NCBI GenBank assembly: GCA_010094045.1
Contig: ML986867.1
Span: 1-15,111 of the forward strand
Direction of reading: 5' to 3'
Length of the DNA: 15,111 bases
Source of the DNA: Lojkania enalia
Taxonomy: Eukaryota > Ascomycota > Dothideomycetes > Pleosporales
Shown: positions 1-9,179 of the stretch, in pieces
Layout of the letters: every line of letters begins with the position of its first letter
Position numbering within the stretch: position 1 is the stretch's first letter
Translations under genes and position numbers: made by a program
Notes under the pieces: generated by a model
Databases searched by the model: none
What the model was told of the DNA's origin: nothing
The model's input: only the letters and a program-made list of their open reading frames with translations

Positions 1-2
1 CT

Positions 3-1130
3 ATAGATAAGTCCGGATATAATTAGATTATAGTAGTAATCGATCGCCTATCTAAATAAGTAGTGTTTATTCCCTACTATCGTATAATTAATATATAGGG
101 AATAGCCGAATTGTTTATTTAATAGGTATACCGCTTTAACTATACGCCTAAAACTATTATTTTAAACTAAAGACTTTAGTTTATATCTAGTTTCTAGTCT
201 AAATTCTACTATATCTTAGGCGTAAAGATTAAACTATCTACTACTTATTATAATAAGACTAATAAATAGATAGAGATTATAAATAAGTATATTAATTAGA
301 GACTACGCTCTTTTATATCCTTCTACTAGAATAACTAGAGTTTTCTATTACCTATAATTAACCGAGTATAAATAATTCTACTCTATATAACTATTAGAAT
401 ATCTCTATATTAGATCCTATATAGATTCGAGCCCTATTAGAGTTAGGATTAAAAATATTCTATTAATCCTATTACTATAATAGATAAATTAAATTATAAA
501 AACGCCTTAACTCTAATAACTCGTATATATATAGTCTAGGAAACTATAAAGGTTAATATTAAAAAGGCTTAGGATTATATATAATCTATTATTAACTATT
601 ACTAGCGACTAATTAATTAGTAGATTAGTAATATAGTCTACTTAAATACTAAAAACTTTACGGTCTAAAAACTAAGCTAAAAGCTATCTAATTAATAAGA
701 AGGCCCTTTTAAAGTACTAGAATAGGTTAGAAACTTATACTATTTACAGCTACCCCTAGGGTTAAGAATATATAATATCTTCGTATTAAACCTGCTATAT
801 AAAAACCCCTAAGACCCTCTATTAGGGTAAGAAGCTCTAAAACCACCCGCTATCGCTATTAAAAGGGTAGAAGAGTAGGAGGTTAAGAAAATACTAGCTA
901 ATAAGCTATATTATAAGACCCTTAAATACCGTATAAAATAGGTAAGATATAATTCTAACCCAATCTAGTATAAAGTTTTAAATTTTATAGGTTCGCCTTA
1001 TAAGCTAAAAACTTTTTATAATAAGTATCTAAATTAGCTAGAACCCTTAAAAGCTCTAACTAAATAGATTAAGGTATATAAAGATAGTATAGAGAATATA
1101 GATTATCTAGTAGACGATAATATATAAGAG
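3..1130 (+). pseudogene. Gypsy integrase core, C-terminal domain and chromodomain (RIP-degraded)
   Basis: Integrase inserts the cDNA of the element into the host chromosome; the chromodomain would direct it to marked chromatin. The remnant is read in one frame (codons starting at 3, 6, 9 and so on). It opens at a KSGYN-like motif with VVIDRLSK. The second catalytic Asp falls at 165-167 and is now AAC (Asn); the catalytic Glu at 273-275 is intact. They are 36 codons apart, the D-35-E spacing of integrases. At about 690-800 a GPFKVLE...LQLP...NLL block marks the integrase C-terminal domain. From about 879 an E-V-K-K-I-L start followed by KYRIK and YKV..FIGSPYKLK marks the chromodomain. Stops are TAG/TAA only, with no frame shift over about 370 codons. 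The first catalytic Asp lies just outside the window. Confidence 0.9.
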
Positions 1131-2217
1131 TTAAGTAGTAGATTTTAAAAACTAAAATATAAGCCTAAAATTACTCCTCTATAGAATCTAGAGGATCTAA
1201 TAGTAGGCTGTTAGATACCTCTCTAGTTCTCTTCTCCTCTACCCTCCTTCCTCTTTCTTCCCTCTAAACTCCCCTTAAACCTCCTCTACCTTATCTTTAG
1301 CCGCCTAAGAACGCCGCGATATTAGTCTAAAGGCTAAATACTAGTATTTCTAGGGCTGAAACCTAATAGAGTAACTTAATACCCTAGTAGAATAAAGCTA
1401 CCTAGATACTAGCTGTAAAGAGGCTATCTTCCTAACTTCTTATAACCTAGACTATAAGTACTAAGCTATAAGTAGACTCTAAAATAGCTTTAAAAACTAC
1501 CTTTTTATCCTTCTTATCTCCTACGTATTAGACTACTACCTATAGTTTAAGATAGCTCTAGAAGACTAGAAACTCCTCCTTATAGTAAGAGAGAATCTAT
1601 AAGTATATTAGTAGTAAGTACTCTACTAGTATTAGATATAATTTGTACGGGGTTGTACTTTTTATTTTATAAGATATAATACTCGCATTTTTTTAATTTT
1701 AAGGACTGAAAGGTAAATATTATATACTACCTACGGACGAGCGCGCGTATAGTCTAAAGGTAGATAACTTAAAAGGCCTCTAAAGAGGCTCTAAAAGGTG
1801 GGTAGAGTAGTATATTAATTAATTTTTTCTATAAGGTGTTAATAATACTTTAATAATTAATAGTACTAGAGACGTGTAACGATACGTATAGAGTAGAAGT
1901 TATTATTTAGTTAAGGAAGCTCAGTTAATAGCAATCTAGTAATATACTAAAGCTAGTAAATACTTGTTACTATACGCGATGAAATTGCAATATTAATAAA
2001 CTATTATAATAGTAGTTACCAGCTAATATATAGGTTAATTATATTTACTATAAAAACCTTACTTAATATTATATTAATAAACGTATCTCTATAGGTAACT
2101 GCGTATATTAGCTCTTACTAGTAAATACCTCTTTAAAGAAATTTCTTTATACTAGAATCTATTTATAATAGCCTCAATTCCCTCCCGAACTAGCGTAGAT
2201 AGGGACTATCAGCTTAT
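1131..2217 (+). other. 3' internal tail of element 1, no identified gene
   Basis: This stretch lies between the chromodomain and the polypurine tract. From about 1213 to 1290 the + strand is strongly pyrimidine-rich (runs of CTCCT and TTCCT). From 1318 to about 1660 a + strand frame can be read with only TAG/TAA interruptions. Minus-strand frames over about 1200-1620 are about as open, including a lysine/glutamate/arginine-rich one, so I cannot tell which strand was coding or whether either was. From about 1640 to 2217 there is no convincing frame. This part keeps noticeably more CpA and TpG (near 1640-1700 and 1920-2000) than the pol region, so RIP was lighter here or other DNA is inserted. 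No terminal repeats or RNA genes were seen. Confidence 0.4.
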
Positions 2218-2231
2218 AAGGAGGGGGGTAG
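2218..2231 (+). other. Polypurine tract of element 1
   Basis: AAGGAGGGGGGTAG sits directly upstream of the LTR start at 2232. In LTR retrotransposons this tract primes plus-strand DNA synthesis and sits next to the 3' LTR. It matches the GAGGGGGGAGTAGA tract of element 2 in form and position. Confidence 0.85.
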
Positions 2232-2510
2232 TATAATAATATAAAGAAATCGTTCTACGAAAAGCTTTATATATAACTTTATCCTAAAGCTTTTCACTTA
2301 TCTTATCCTACCCCCAGTTCTACCTCTTTTCCCTTCTATATATAGTTATATACTCCCTTATAAGTAGCTTAATAGTTCTTCTATATCCTTTCGTATAAGG
2401 CCTATAGGTATTAATAGAATTCCTAGGTCCCTAATCTTCTACGTACTCCTATATACCTCTAAGTAGATTTGTACTGCATTTAGACCTATTATCTTACCTA
2501 TACTGTTATA
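2232..2510 (+). repeat. 3' LTR of element 1 (family A)
   Basis: This 279-bp LTR is homologous over its whole length to the inverted copy at 13829-14106. It begins TATAATAATATAAAG where the other copy has TGTAATAATGCGAAG, and both copies end in GTTATA. The boundaries fit ancestral TGTAA...TTACA ends, with TG and CA changed to TA by RIP. The differences I aligned between the copies are nearly all C/T or G/A. The right boundary is supported by the perfect target duplication around the other copy. Confidence 0.9.
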
Positions 2511-2515
2511 ATATA
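2511..2515. other. 5-bp spacer between LTR A and LTR B
   Basis: ATATA separates the end of LTR A (2510) from the start of LTR B (2516). Five bases is the target duplication length of gypsy elements, so this is probably the duplication of one of the two. It does not match CTAGG at 11839-11843 on the far side of element 2, even allowing for C-to-T and G-to-A changes. Confidence 0.6.
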
Positions 2516-3053
2516 TATTATAAATATAGAACGCTAAAAGGTACTACTTCTATAGCTAGGGCTTAATCCAATATTAACTACTATATAGGTCGACTCGGAC
2601 GAAGACTAATAAGGTAATAATAGGTAGAAGTATATTAAAGATCAATTATTAGACAGCGAGTAGTAGAACTATAAGAATTAGAGAGATAATTGGTTAAATA
2701 ATAAAGTATAGTACAACCTATATATATAATAATAGTAGAAGTATTAGGTATAGTAGGATAGACCTAATAAACTTAATAGACCTAATAAGCTAGACTTAGT
2801 AGTTTTAGACCTAACTATATAAGACGCAAGATCTTCTTAGTAAATTAAGTCCTATATAGTTATTCTCGTAGATTTATCTTATTACTATATTAGACTTCTA
2901 AATATACTTATTATACTTAAAGACCCGGCGATTCTAATACTCTCTCTTTACTAAAGCTACTACTTCTAACCAACCTAACGCTAATAAGCTCTAATATATA
3001 TACAACTGCAGCGGCGGTTATTATATATATTAGTAGTATATAGGTTAGTAATA
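2516..3053 (+). repeat. 5' LTR of element 2 (family B)
   Basis: This 538-bp repeat is matched without any length change by 11301-11838. It begins TATTATAAATATAG and ends GTTAGTAATA, consistent with ancestral TGTTA...TAACA ends after RIP. By hand alignment the two LTRs differ at roughly 50 sites, all but one of them transitions. Close to its end a conserved stretch CTGCAGCGGCGG (3006-3017) has escaped mutation in both copies. A TATA-like run precedes it, but in DNA this rich in TA that is weak evidence for the promoter. Confidence 0.92.
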
Positions 3054-3091
3054 TAATAACTACCTAATATTAAGAGAATAGGAACTATCTA

Positions 3092-5310
3092 AAGATATCT
3101 ACTGTATTATAAAATTAAGTTATAATAATTTAAAGGCTATAAGCTCTAGAAGAAGCTATAATATAAAAAGTATAGAAATAGAAGATCTATATTATATAGA
3201 TATAATATAAGCTAGCTGTAGTTAAAGCCGACCTAGCTAAAGCTAAATAATAAGTATAAGCTAAAATAGCTTTACTAAGAAAGTTTAATAGTAAGAAAGA
3301 ATATATTAACCTCTTTCTTATATTAATAGAGCTATACTTTAGGTTTAATAGTATAACCTTCTTCTTAGATAAGAATAAGATTTTAGCTGTAATAATGAAT
3401 ATAGAAGAGATACTGCTAGTATAGGCCGAACTATTTATAGCTAATTAGCTGGAGAATAGAGGTAATATAAAGAAGACTAGAGAATCTATAGACGAACTCT
3501 TTAAGAGTTGGAAAGAATTTAAGAATAAGGTCTAAAACGTCTTTAGAGAAGTAGATATAGAATAGAAAGTATAAAGAAAACTACTAAGGCTAATCTAGAC
3601 TAAGAGGATAATAGACTATACTATAAAATTTTAGAAACTTAATACTAGACTAGGATAGGATAATAGTATATTAGTAGAAATCTTCTATAAAGAGCTTAAG
3701 AATAAGATTAAAGATAATCTAGCTAGAGAAGAAAGGTTAATAGAGCTATTAGAAATAATTAAATTAGTAGTTAGGATTAATAACTATTAACATGAGTAGG
3801 AGATAGAGAAATAATTTTAGCTGTAAACATTCGTACCAACTAGAAAGGAGAATAAAATAGTACTATAGAATAGTAATCTAATAGTCCTTAGAAAAGTCGA
3901 AAAGGATAAGAGAAAGAACTACTAACGATTAAGGATAAGTAATCTTAAGAAAGAAAGGCTTAAAAAGAGAGCGTGTCTTCTATATAGATAGAAAGGGTAT
4001 TATATAAAAGAATGTCTAAATAGGAAGAAGAAAGTTTAAATAATAACTATATAACCTACTAATAGATACTAATATTTTATATAGTATTAGACGTATTATA
4101 TAGATAATAGATACGAGACGTACCGTTTAATAAAAGAAGAAAGCAATTATTAGCCGCAGCTAAGAAGGGTAGTAGTAGTTACCTAATATATAGAATATCT
4201 ACTAGATACATCGAGACTTAATAGTATATTAATCTTAGAAAGAATAAAGTAAAAGAAATACTAGATCTATAATAAAATATATTAGGTAAAATTATACTCC
4301 TAGAAATATTAGAATATACCGTTTAAAGAAGTAACGTTCTAAGATAATTAGAGCGTACTAGAAGCCGCAGTAAAATTAGTAGGAAAGATTATAGATATGG
4401 AAGTATTCGAGTATATATAGGAAATATATTAAGGCTACCCTATAGAATAGGCGAAAGGTAAAAAAGGGAAATATATACTACTCTATAAGAATAGCTATAG
4501 AAAAGATTAGGCCAGCTGTTATTAGGATAATTACTTAATATATAAGGGTATTAAAACGAAGCTAGGAGTATAGCTAAGAATAGATATATAATTATTACCG
4601 AAAATTTTACTATCTTAAAATAAAATAGAAGATTATATAGAAAATAGGTATTGTTAGATTTATAAAAGTCTAATTTACCTTAGAATAGAATATCTATACC
4701 AGCTTAGTAAAATCGTTGTAAAAACTAAAGAGCTAAAGAAGCTAGTTTTAGAGGTAAGAAAGATATAGGGAGATATTAAAGAATAACTTAATATTATAGC
4801 TTGTAAAATAACGGGAGCAAGTATATCTAAAGAGGAGAAACGTCTTAAGAATAATATATATTTAGGGGAATATAAAACTTTAAACTAGAAATAATATATA
4901 GTTAAATACTAGTATTATTAAAACGTATTTAAAGTATTTAGATAGTAAGAATTAGATAAAAATTACTAACTAATTAAATAGTAATAGTATTTCTTAGGAT
5001 AGAAATATAAGATATATAGTAAATAGGTAAAGGCTGCTTATATCTAAGAACTATAGACAAGATATAATATAGATAGATATCCGCTGTATAGAGAAGAGAA
5101 GAAGAAGGTAGAGTTCTTCTTATCTTAGTTAAAAAACTAAGTAGCCCCTAAAGCGATAGCTATACTAAGAAACTAGGTAGGAAAGCTATTAGAAGAGTTA
5201 CTAGCATAATACTTTTATATATAGTACTCTAAGTAGAGTTTAATAAGAGGAAGCTTAAAATACTATTTAATAGTAGAGCTTTAGATATATTTATATCAGC
5301 GTAATAGGTT
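3092..5310 (+). pseudogene. Gypsy gag with zinc knuckle and long C-terminal extension (RIP-degraded)
   Basis: Gag packages the element RNA into cytoplasmic virus-like particles. One frame runs about 740 codons with only TAG/TAA stops; the start is uncertain because ATG becomes ATA under RIP. A capsid-like helical region (3240-3790) includes a recognisable ESIDELFKSWKEFKNKV block at about 3482. A CCHC zinc knuckle lies at 3974-4015: Cys at 3974 and 4013 survive, while the second Cys (3983) and the His (3998) are now Tyr, exactly as TGT-to-TAT and CAT-to-TAT predict. The frame continues about 430 codons beyond the knuckle, longer than usual for a fungal gag. This extension has paired Tyr or Cys codons two residues apart, for example 4652/4661, 4907/4916 and 5078/5087, which look like former zinc ligands. 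No family was recognised for the extension. Confidence 0.78.
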
Positions 5311-5590
5311 TATAAAAATAATATAGAGTAGAGGGAAAAAGTAGTATCTTATATAATATATCTAATAGACGATAAGCTAATAGACTATAGTAGAGGAGTT
5401 ATACTAATAGAAACTAAAAAGTAAGCACTTAACGTTGTAGGATATACTAATATAAAGAGTATTAATATTATAAACCTAGGAAAATTTAATATATTACTAG
5501 GTATAGACTAGCTAGCTAAATATAATTCTAGAGTAGATTAGTAGTAAGAGATTATAAGCTATAGAACCGCTCTAAAATAGAACGGGTAGT
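5275..5590 (+). pseudogene. Retroviral-type aspartic protease remnant (pol N-terminus)
   Basis: The reading shifts by one base from gag to a new frame at about 5275-5360, the usual gag-pol arrangement. The motif LGKFNILLGID followed by a stop and LAKYN at 5476-5530 corresponds to the C-terminal part of gypsy aspartic proteases (the LLGMDWL block) that precedes RT. The catalytic DTG/DSG is not recognisable; IDD near 5365 is a possible but unproven relic. The enzyme would cut the Gag-Pol polyprotein. The RT frame downstream differs from this one, so there is a further shift or a small indel between about 5560 and 5730. Confidence 0.6.
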
Positions 5591-5729
5591 ATAATAGTAT
5601 AGGATAAGGCGTTCCTTAGGTCTATAGTTAATATAGAGAGTATTAGTAGTTATAATAGCTAGATATCTTAAGAAAATAAAATAGATACTAGGTATTATTA
5701 TAGTTTAGAAAGTATATAAGAAACTATAA

Positions 5730-6034
5730 GACGAAAGTATACTCTAAAAAATCTAAGAGGATTATAGTAAATTTATAGGGCTATATAAAGAAGTAGAGAA
5801 TAAAGGGTTATCTAAGTATAAAGAATATAACTATAAGATTATCGTTAAAGATAAAAAGAAACTAAAATCTAGTTTAATATATAACTTAAATTAAGAATAA
5901 AGAGAAGAACTTAGAAAGTATATTTAAAAGAATTTAGTAAGAGGGTATATATAATTAAGCTAGAGTAAAATAGTATTACTAATACTATTTATACCTAAAA
6001 AGAACGGTAAACTAAGGTTATATATAGACTAATA
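5730..6034 (+). pseudogene. Reverse transcriptase, N-terminal part (before nested insertion)
   Basis: This is the start of the pol RT region, read in the frame of position 5730. It shows the linker typical of gypsy pol before RT (an ED-Y-S-KFIGLYKEVENKG block at about 5760), then ELRKYI.KNLVRGYI, and then LFIPKKNGKLRLYID ending at 6029, the conserved FVPKK-GKLR-CVDYR motif of RT fingers. The coding sequence stops at the TA used by the nested transposon and resumes at 7884 in register. Confidence 0.87.
6033..6034. repeat. TA target site duplication, left
   Basis: TA directly before the left terminal repeat at 6035, matched by TA at 7882-7883 after the right terminal repeat. Confidence 0.9.
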
Positions 6035-6081
6035 TACCTTATAAGCGAGCGGCCTATATAAGTAAGTAGTCTACCCTATTA
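6035..6081 (+). repeat. Left terminal inverted repeat of the Fot1-like element
   Basis: 47 bp, inverse of 7835-7881, starting TACCTTATAAG and ending GTCTACCCTATTA. Transposase would bind and cut here. Confidence 0.92.
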
Positions 6082-6099
6082 ACTTTTTTAACCTTTATA

Positions 6100-7815
6100 T
6101 ACGTATAGCTTAACAACTAAATAATATAATAGCAATTTATAACTTGCGCGATTATTCTATAGAAACCTCTATATTCTTCTAATATATATAAGAATTATAT
6201 CTAGTCTTACTACAGCGGCTATAACGCGCTTTATACTATCTACTTATATCTAATCACACCTTAAATTAGCGTATTATAGCCCGAGTTTCCTCCTTATTAT
6301 CCTTTTTAGCAATAATTATCTTTTCTTATACTTTTATTAGGGTCTCTTGCGCTTAAATCTACCTTTTTTTCCGCTATTTCTATTTTATTACTACTTTATT
6401 TACTTCTTAAAGGCTGACAATTTCATCGTATATTAACCCGATCTAATATATTACTTTTATAGAGTCTTTTTTAAGCTGATTTAGCTTCTTAATAATAGAA
6501 GCTAGTAAAGAACTTATATCTCTTTAAATCTGATTATAAATTAATATTAATTAAGCTTTTAGCTTGTACATATTACTTAGTATTTTTACTTCTTATAGGG
6601 TATTATCTTATACTAGTAGTATTAGCGTACGAAGCTTTATATTAAGCTTTAAAAGTACTACTTCTAGATTAAATAGGACTAAACTAGCTCCTTAAAAGCT
6701 TATATAGATATTATCCTTTATAATTAATATATTAAAAGTAGTTTTAAAAGCTGGAAAGAACTTAAGTTTTATAATATAGTTAATATAATTACGTACTAAG
6801 ACTAAGATCTAATTTCTATATATATACTTTAATAGTAAAAAGCAGTCTATATCTAGTAGCTGTAATAGGTATAATAAATAAGCTGGTATATAGAGTAGAA
6901 TAATACCCTATTCCTTGTAGAGTTTTTAGAAATTAAGCGAGTTATAACTATTATAGCTATTAAAGATTAGTAGTTAACGCGTACCTATTATACAATCTTT
7001 TATATACCTATAAAAGTACTTTAACTATTTAATACCGAGTTTATTTATTATCTAGCTATTCTTACTAACTATAATAGCCTAGTTCTTAGGTATATTATTG
7101 CCTTTATACTAGGTAGAGAGATAGTAGTAGCTAGTAATAATAATAAAGGGTAGAAGCGTCTAGCTAGTAGTATTAATCTCCTAAATTACTAAAATCCATT
7201 TATAATTACCTAATTAAATTACCTTTAGTTAATTACGTCTCTCTATACCTATAATAACTAGTTATAATAAGATAATACCTATTTAAAAGCTAGATTTATC
7301 GAAGTTATATATATCCTTATTTATAATACTATACTTCTTCTTAATACGCTATATAAGTTTAAACTAGCCTTTAATTATCTTAGGATCTTTATATAGAGTT
7401 CTCTAGCAATTATAAGGCCGATTTAGGCGTATTTTAAGCTTAGGAGTATATCTAACAAAGTTTCTAGGCTAATATATACTAATCTAGCCTATACCGCGCT
7501 TAGTAAGTAAGCTATTAACTATATCTTATATAGCAGCTAAAATAGGTACAAATCCTCGCGAATCTAGGTTAAGTATATATTAGATAATAACCTCCTCTTT
7601 AGGTTTTATTAGTCTCTTTAAGTTAGGCTTATAATCGCGCTATAAATAGATTCTAGTATATTATTAGTATATAGTTATTTAAATTATATTAAATATTAAA
7701 GCAGCGTGTCTTTCGCTATTTATTTAGCCTCTTTAGTAGCTAAAAGAGTTAAGTTTACTTAATTCTCGTTTTAGGCTGTATTCTTATTATTTCGTCGTTA
7801 TATTATTATTAAAAG
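6100..7815 (-). pseudogene. Fot1/pogo-type transposase (DDE_1), RIP-degraded
   Basis: The product would cut and paste its own element in the nucleus. Read on the minus strand from about 7815: an N-terminal region where a DNA-binding helix-turn-helix is expected but poorly readable (ATKEAK near 7715), then LDSRGFVPILAAI (7560-7530) and NSLLTKRGIG, the CENP-B/Tc5-type DNA-binding region. RPYNC, YKDPKIIKG and DIYNFDKSSF follow. That last motif carries the first catalytic Asp, intact at 7298-7300. The second catalytic Asp, in the DGHxSH motif, is at 6959-6961 and is now Asn, with both His positions now Tyr. Next come IPAYLLYLLQLLDI, the PPHSSHLLQPLDVGCF block of this family, and a basic, glutamine-rich C-terminus. 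About 500 to 550 residues is normal for Fot1 transposases. Start and stop codons cannot be fixed. Confidence 0.88.
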
Positions 7816-7834
7816 CTCAGGTATCGCATTTTAG

Positions 7835-7881
7835 TAATAGGGTAGACTACTCGCTTGTATAAGCCGCTTACTTATAAGGTA
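7835..7881 (-). repeat. Right terminal inverted repeat of the Fot1-like element
   Basis: Inverse of 6035-6081. Mismatches are all C/T or G/A. Confidence 0.92.
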
Positions 7882-7883
7882 TA
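7882..7883. repeat. TA target site duplication, right
   Basis: TA directly after the right terminal repeat ending at 7881; counterpart of 6033-6034. Confidence 0.9.
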
Positions 7884-8500
7884 TTATAGACAACTAAATA
7901 ATATAACTAAGAAAAATAGATATCTATTACCTAGAATAATAGAACTTATAAGTTAATTATAAGGAGCTAAGTAGTTTACAAAGTTTAATATAAGAGAAGG
8001 ATACTACTAAATTTAGATAAAGGAGGGCTATAAATAGAAAACAGCGTTTAAAATAAAAGAAGGCCTCTTTAAATATCTAGTAATACTATTCAGACTTATA
8101 AATATACTAGTAACCTTCTAAGCGGTTATAAATAATATATTAAAGGAATACTTAGATATATTTATAATAGTATATTTAGATAATATTCTAGTCTATATAA
8201 ATGGATTGCTAAAAGAGTATAAGAAACATATTAGAAAAGTATTAGTAAAACTATAGGAATATAAGTTACTTATAGCTTTAGAGAAATATAAGTTTTATAA
8301 AATAGGAATAGGGTTTCTAGGATTCTAGATATCTAGAGATAGTATTAAGATAGAATAAGAAAAGGTTAAAATAATACTAGAATAGCTAGTATTTACCTTA
8401 GTTAAATAAGTCTAGTCCTTTTTAAGCTTTACGAATTTCTATAGGAAATTTATAAGTAGGTACTCTAGAGTAGTAGTACCCTTAATAGAGATTACTAAGA
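7884..8500 (+). pseudogene. Reverse transcriptase, palm and thumb (after nested insertion)
   Basis: RT copies the element RNA into DNA. The frame continues that of 5730-6034 once the nested transposon is removed. Motifs in order: YRQLNNITKKNRYLLPRI (from about 7885), FNIREGYY (about 7985) for motif A, TAFKI.EGLFKYLVI..RL (8046-8095), F.AVINNILKEYLDIF, and the catalytic box YLDN at 8173-8184. The family box is YLDD; the last Asp codon is now AAT, as expected from GATGAT changing at TpG. LGF.ISRDSIKI and FYRKFI follow in the thumb and connection. The first Asp of motif A is also Asn (FNI for FDI). The enzyme is therefore dead both by stops and by active-site loss. Confidence 0.93.
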
Positions 8501-9100
8501 AAGAAAAAGAGTTTAAGTAATAAGAAGTATAGTAAAAGGCCTTCGAAGAATTAAAAGCTTACTTTACCTCAGTATTAATACTAAGAATACCGGACCTAGA
8601 GAAGTAATTTCAAGTGGAAACTAATACTTTAGATAAAGTAATAGGCGCTTACTTAAGTTAGTAAGATAAAGATGGAAAGTAGAGGCTATAAGCCTACTTT
8701 TTAAGAAAAATAAAACTAGAGGAACTCAACTATAATATATATAATAAGAAACTATTGGTAATAGTTAAAACGTTAAGAGAATAGCGAGTATACTTAGTAA
8801 GAACTAAATACCTATTTAAAGTCTAAACAGATTATAAAAACCTTATATACTTTATAATAATAAAAAAACTTATAGAAAGATAAATATAATAGGTAGAATA
8901 ACTAGTAGACTATAACTTTAAAATAACATACTAGAAAGGGTTAAAAAATACAGCTATAGATATACTAAATCGTAGAGCCGACTATATAACTAAAGAAAAG
9001 TATAAAAGAGATACGATTCTAAGATAGAAATTAGATAGATCTTTTATATATAACTACTTATAAATTGCTTAAGTTATAAAATTAACTATACTAGAGTAAG
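8501..9100 (+). pseudogene. RNase H domain of gypsy pol
   Basis: RNase H removes the RNA strand after reverse transcription. In the same frame as RT, PDL.K.FQVETNTLDKVIGAYL begins at about 8593. It corresponds to the ETDASD-AIGAVLSQ motif; the catalytic Asp is now Asn at 8623-8625, and the Asp at 8632-8634 is kept. ELNYNIYNKKLLVIV (from about 8725) corresponds to the Y-H-Y-D-KEL-AIV motif. TDYKNL (8829-8846) corresponds to the TDHKNL motif. DIL.RRADY near 8960 is the DALSRR-D motif. All stops are TAG/TAA. Confidence 0.9.
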
Positions 9101-9179
9101 CTTAGTAGTAAAAGCTAAGAGATATATAAATAGTAGAGCGATATCTAATAAGTAGTAAAGAAGTAAAAGTAATTAAAAA

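Larger units (their letters stand above)
1..2510 (+). mobile_element. Ty3/gypsy chromovirus, 3' part (element 1, LTR family A)
   Basis: This is the 3' portion of an LTR retrotransposon whose 5' LTR, gag, protease, RT and RNase H lie left of the window. In order it holds the integrase core, integrase C-terminal domain, chromodomain, a tail without recognisable pol, a G-rich polypurine tract at 2218-2231 and the 3' LTR at 2232-2510. The order integrase then chromodomain is that of Ty3/gypsy chromoviruses, which are common in fungi. Almost all CpA and TpG are lost, and the coding frame carries only TAG/TAA stops, so the copy is dead through RIP. The LTR assignment is supported by a second copy of the same LTR at 13829-14106 with a clean target duplication. 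Confidence 0.88.
6035..7881 (-). mobile_element. Complete Fot1/pogo-type DNA transposon nested in RT
   Basis: This 1847-bp element has terminal inverted repeats of 47 bp at 6035-6081 and 7835-7881, beginning TACCTTATAAGCGAGCGG on the left; the repeats differ at about six sites, all transitions. The target dinucleotide TA is duplicated at 6033-6034 and 7882-7883. Size, TA duplication and transposase type all fit the Fot1 branch of the Tc1/mariner-pogo superfamily in fungi. Removing the element and one TA leaves the RT reading frame of the host gypsy element continuous, so the boundaries are exact. The single transposase gene is on the minus strand and is RIP-degraded. Confidence 0.94.

Noticed and set aside
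1318..1660. A distinct + strand gene after the chromodomain of element 1
   Set aside because: Minus-strand frames over the same bases are about as open and no motif is known in either, so strand and coding status are undecided.
2980..3000. TATA box promoter in LTR B
   Set aside because: TATATATA runs occur all over the window because RIP creates TpA, so this one is not evidence by itself.
3054..3075. tRNA primer binding site of element 2
   Set aside because: The bases after the 5' LTR do not match a tRNA 3' end that I can recognise, even allowing for RIP changes.
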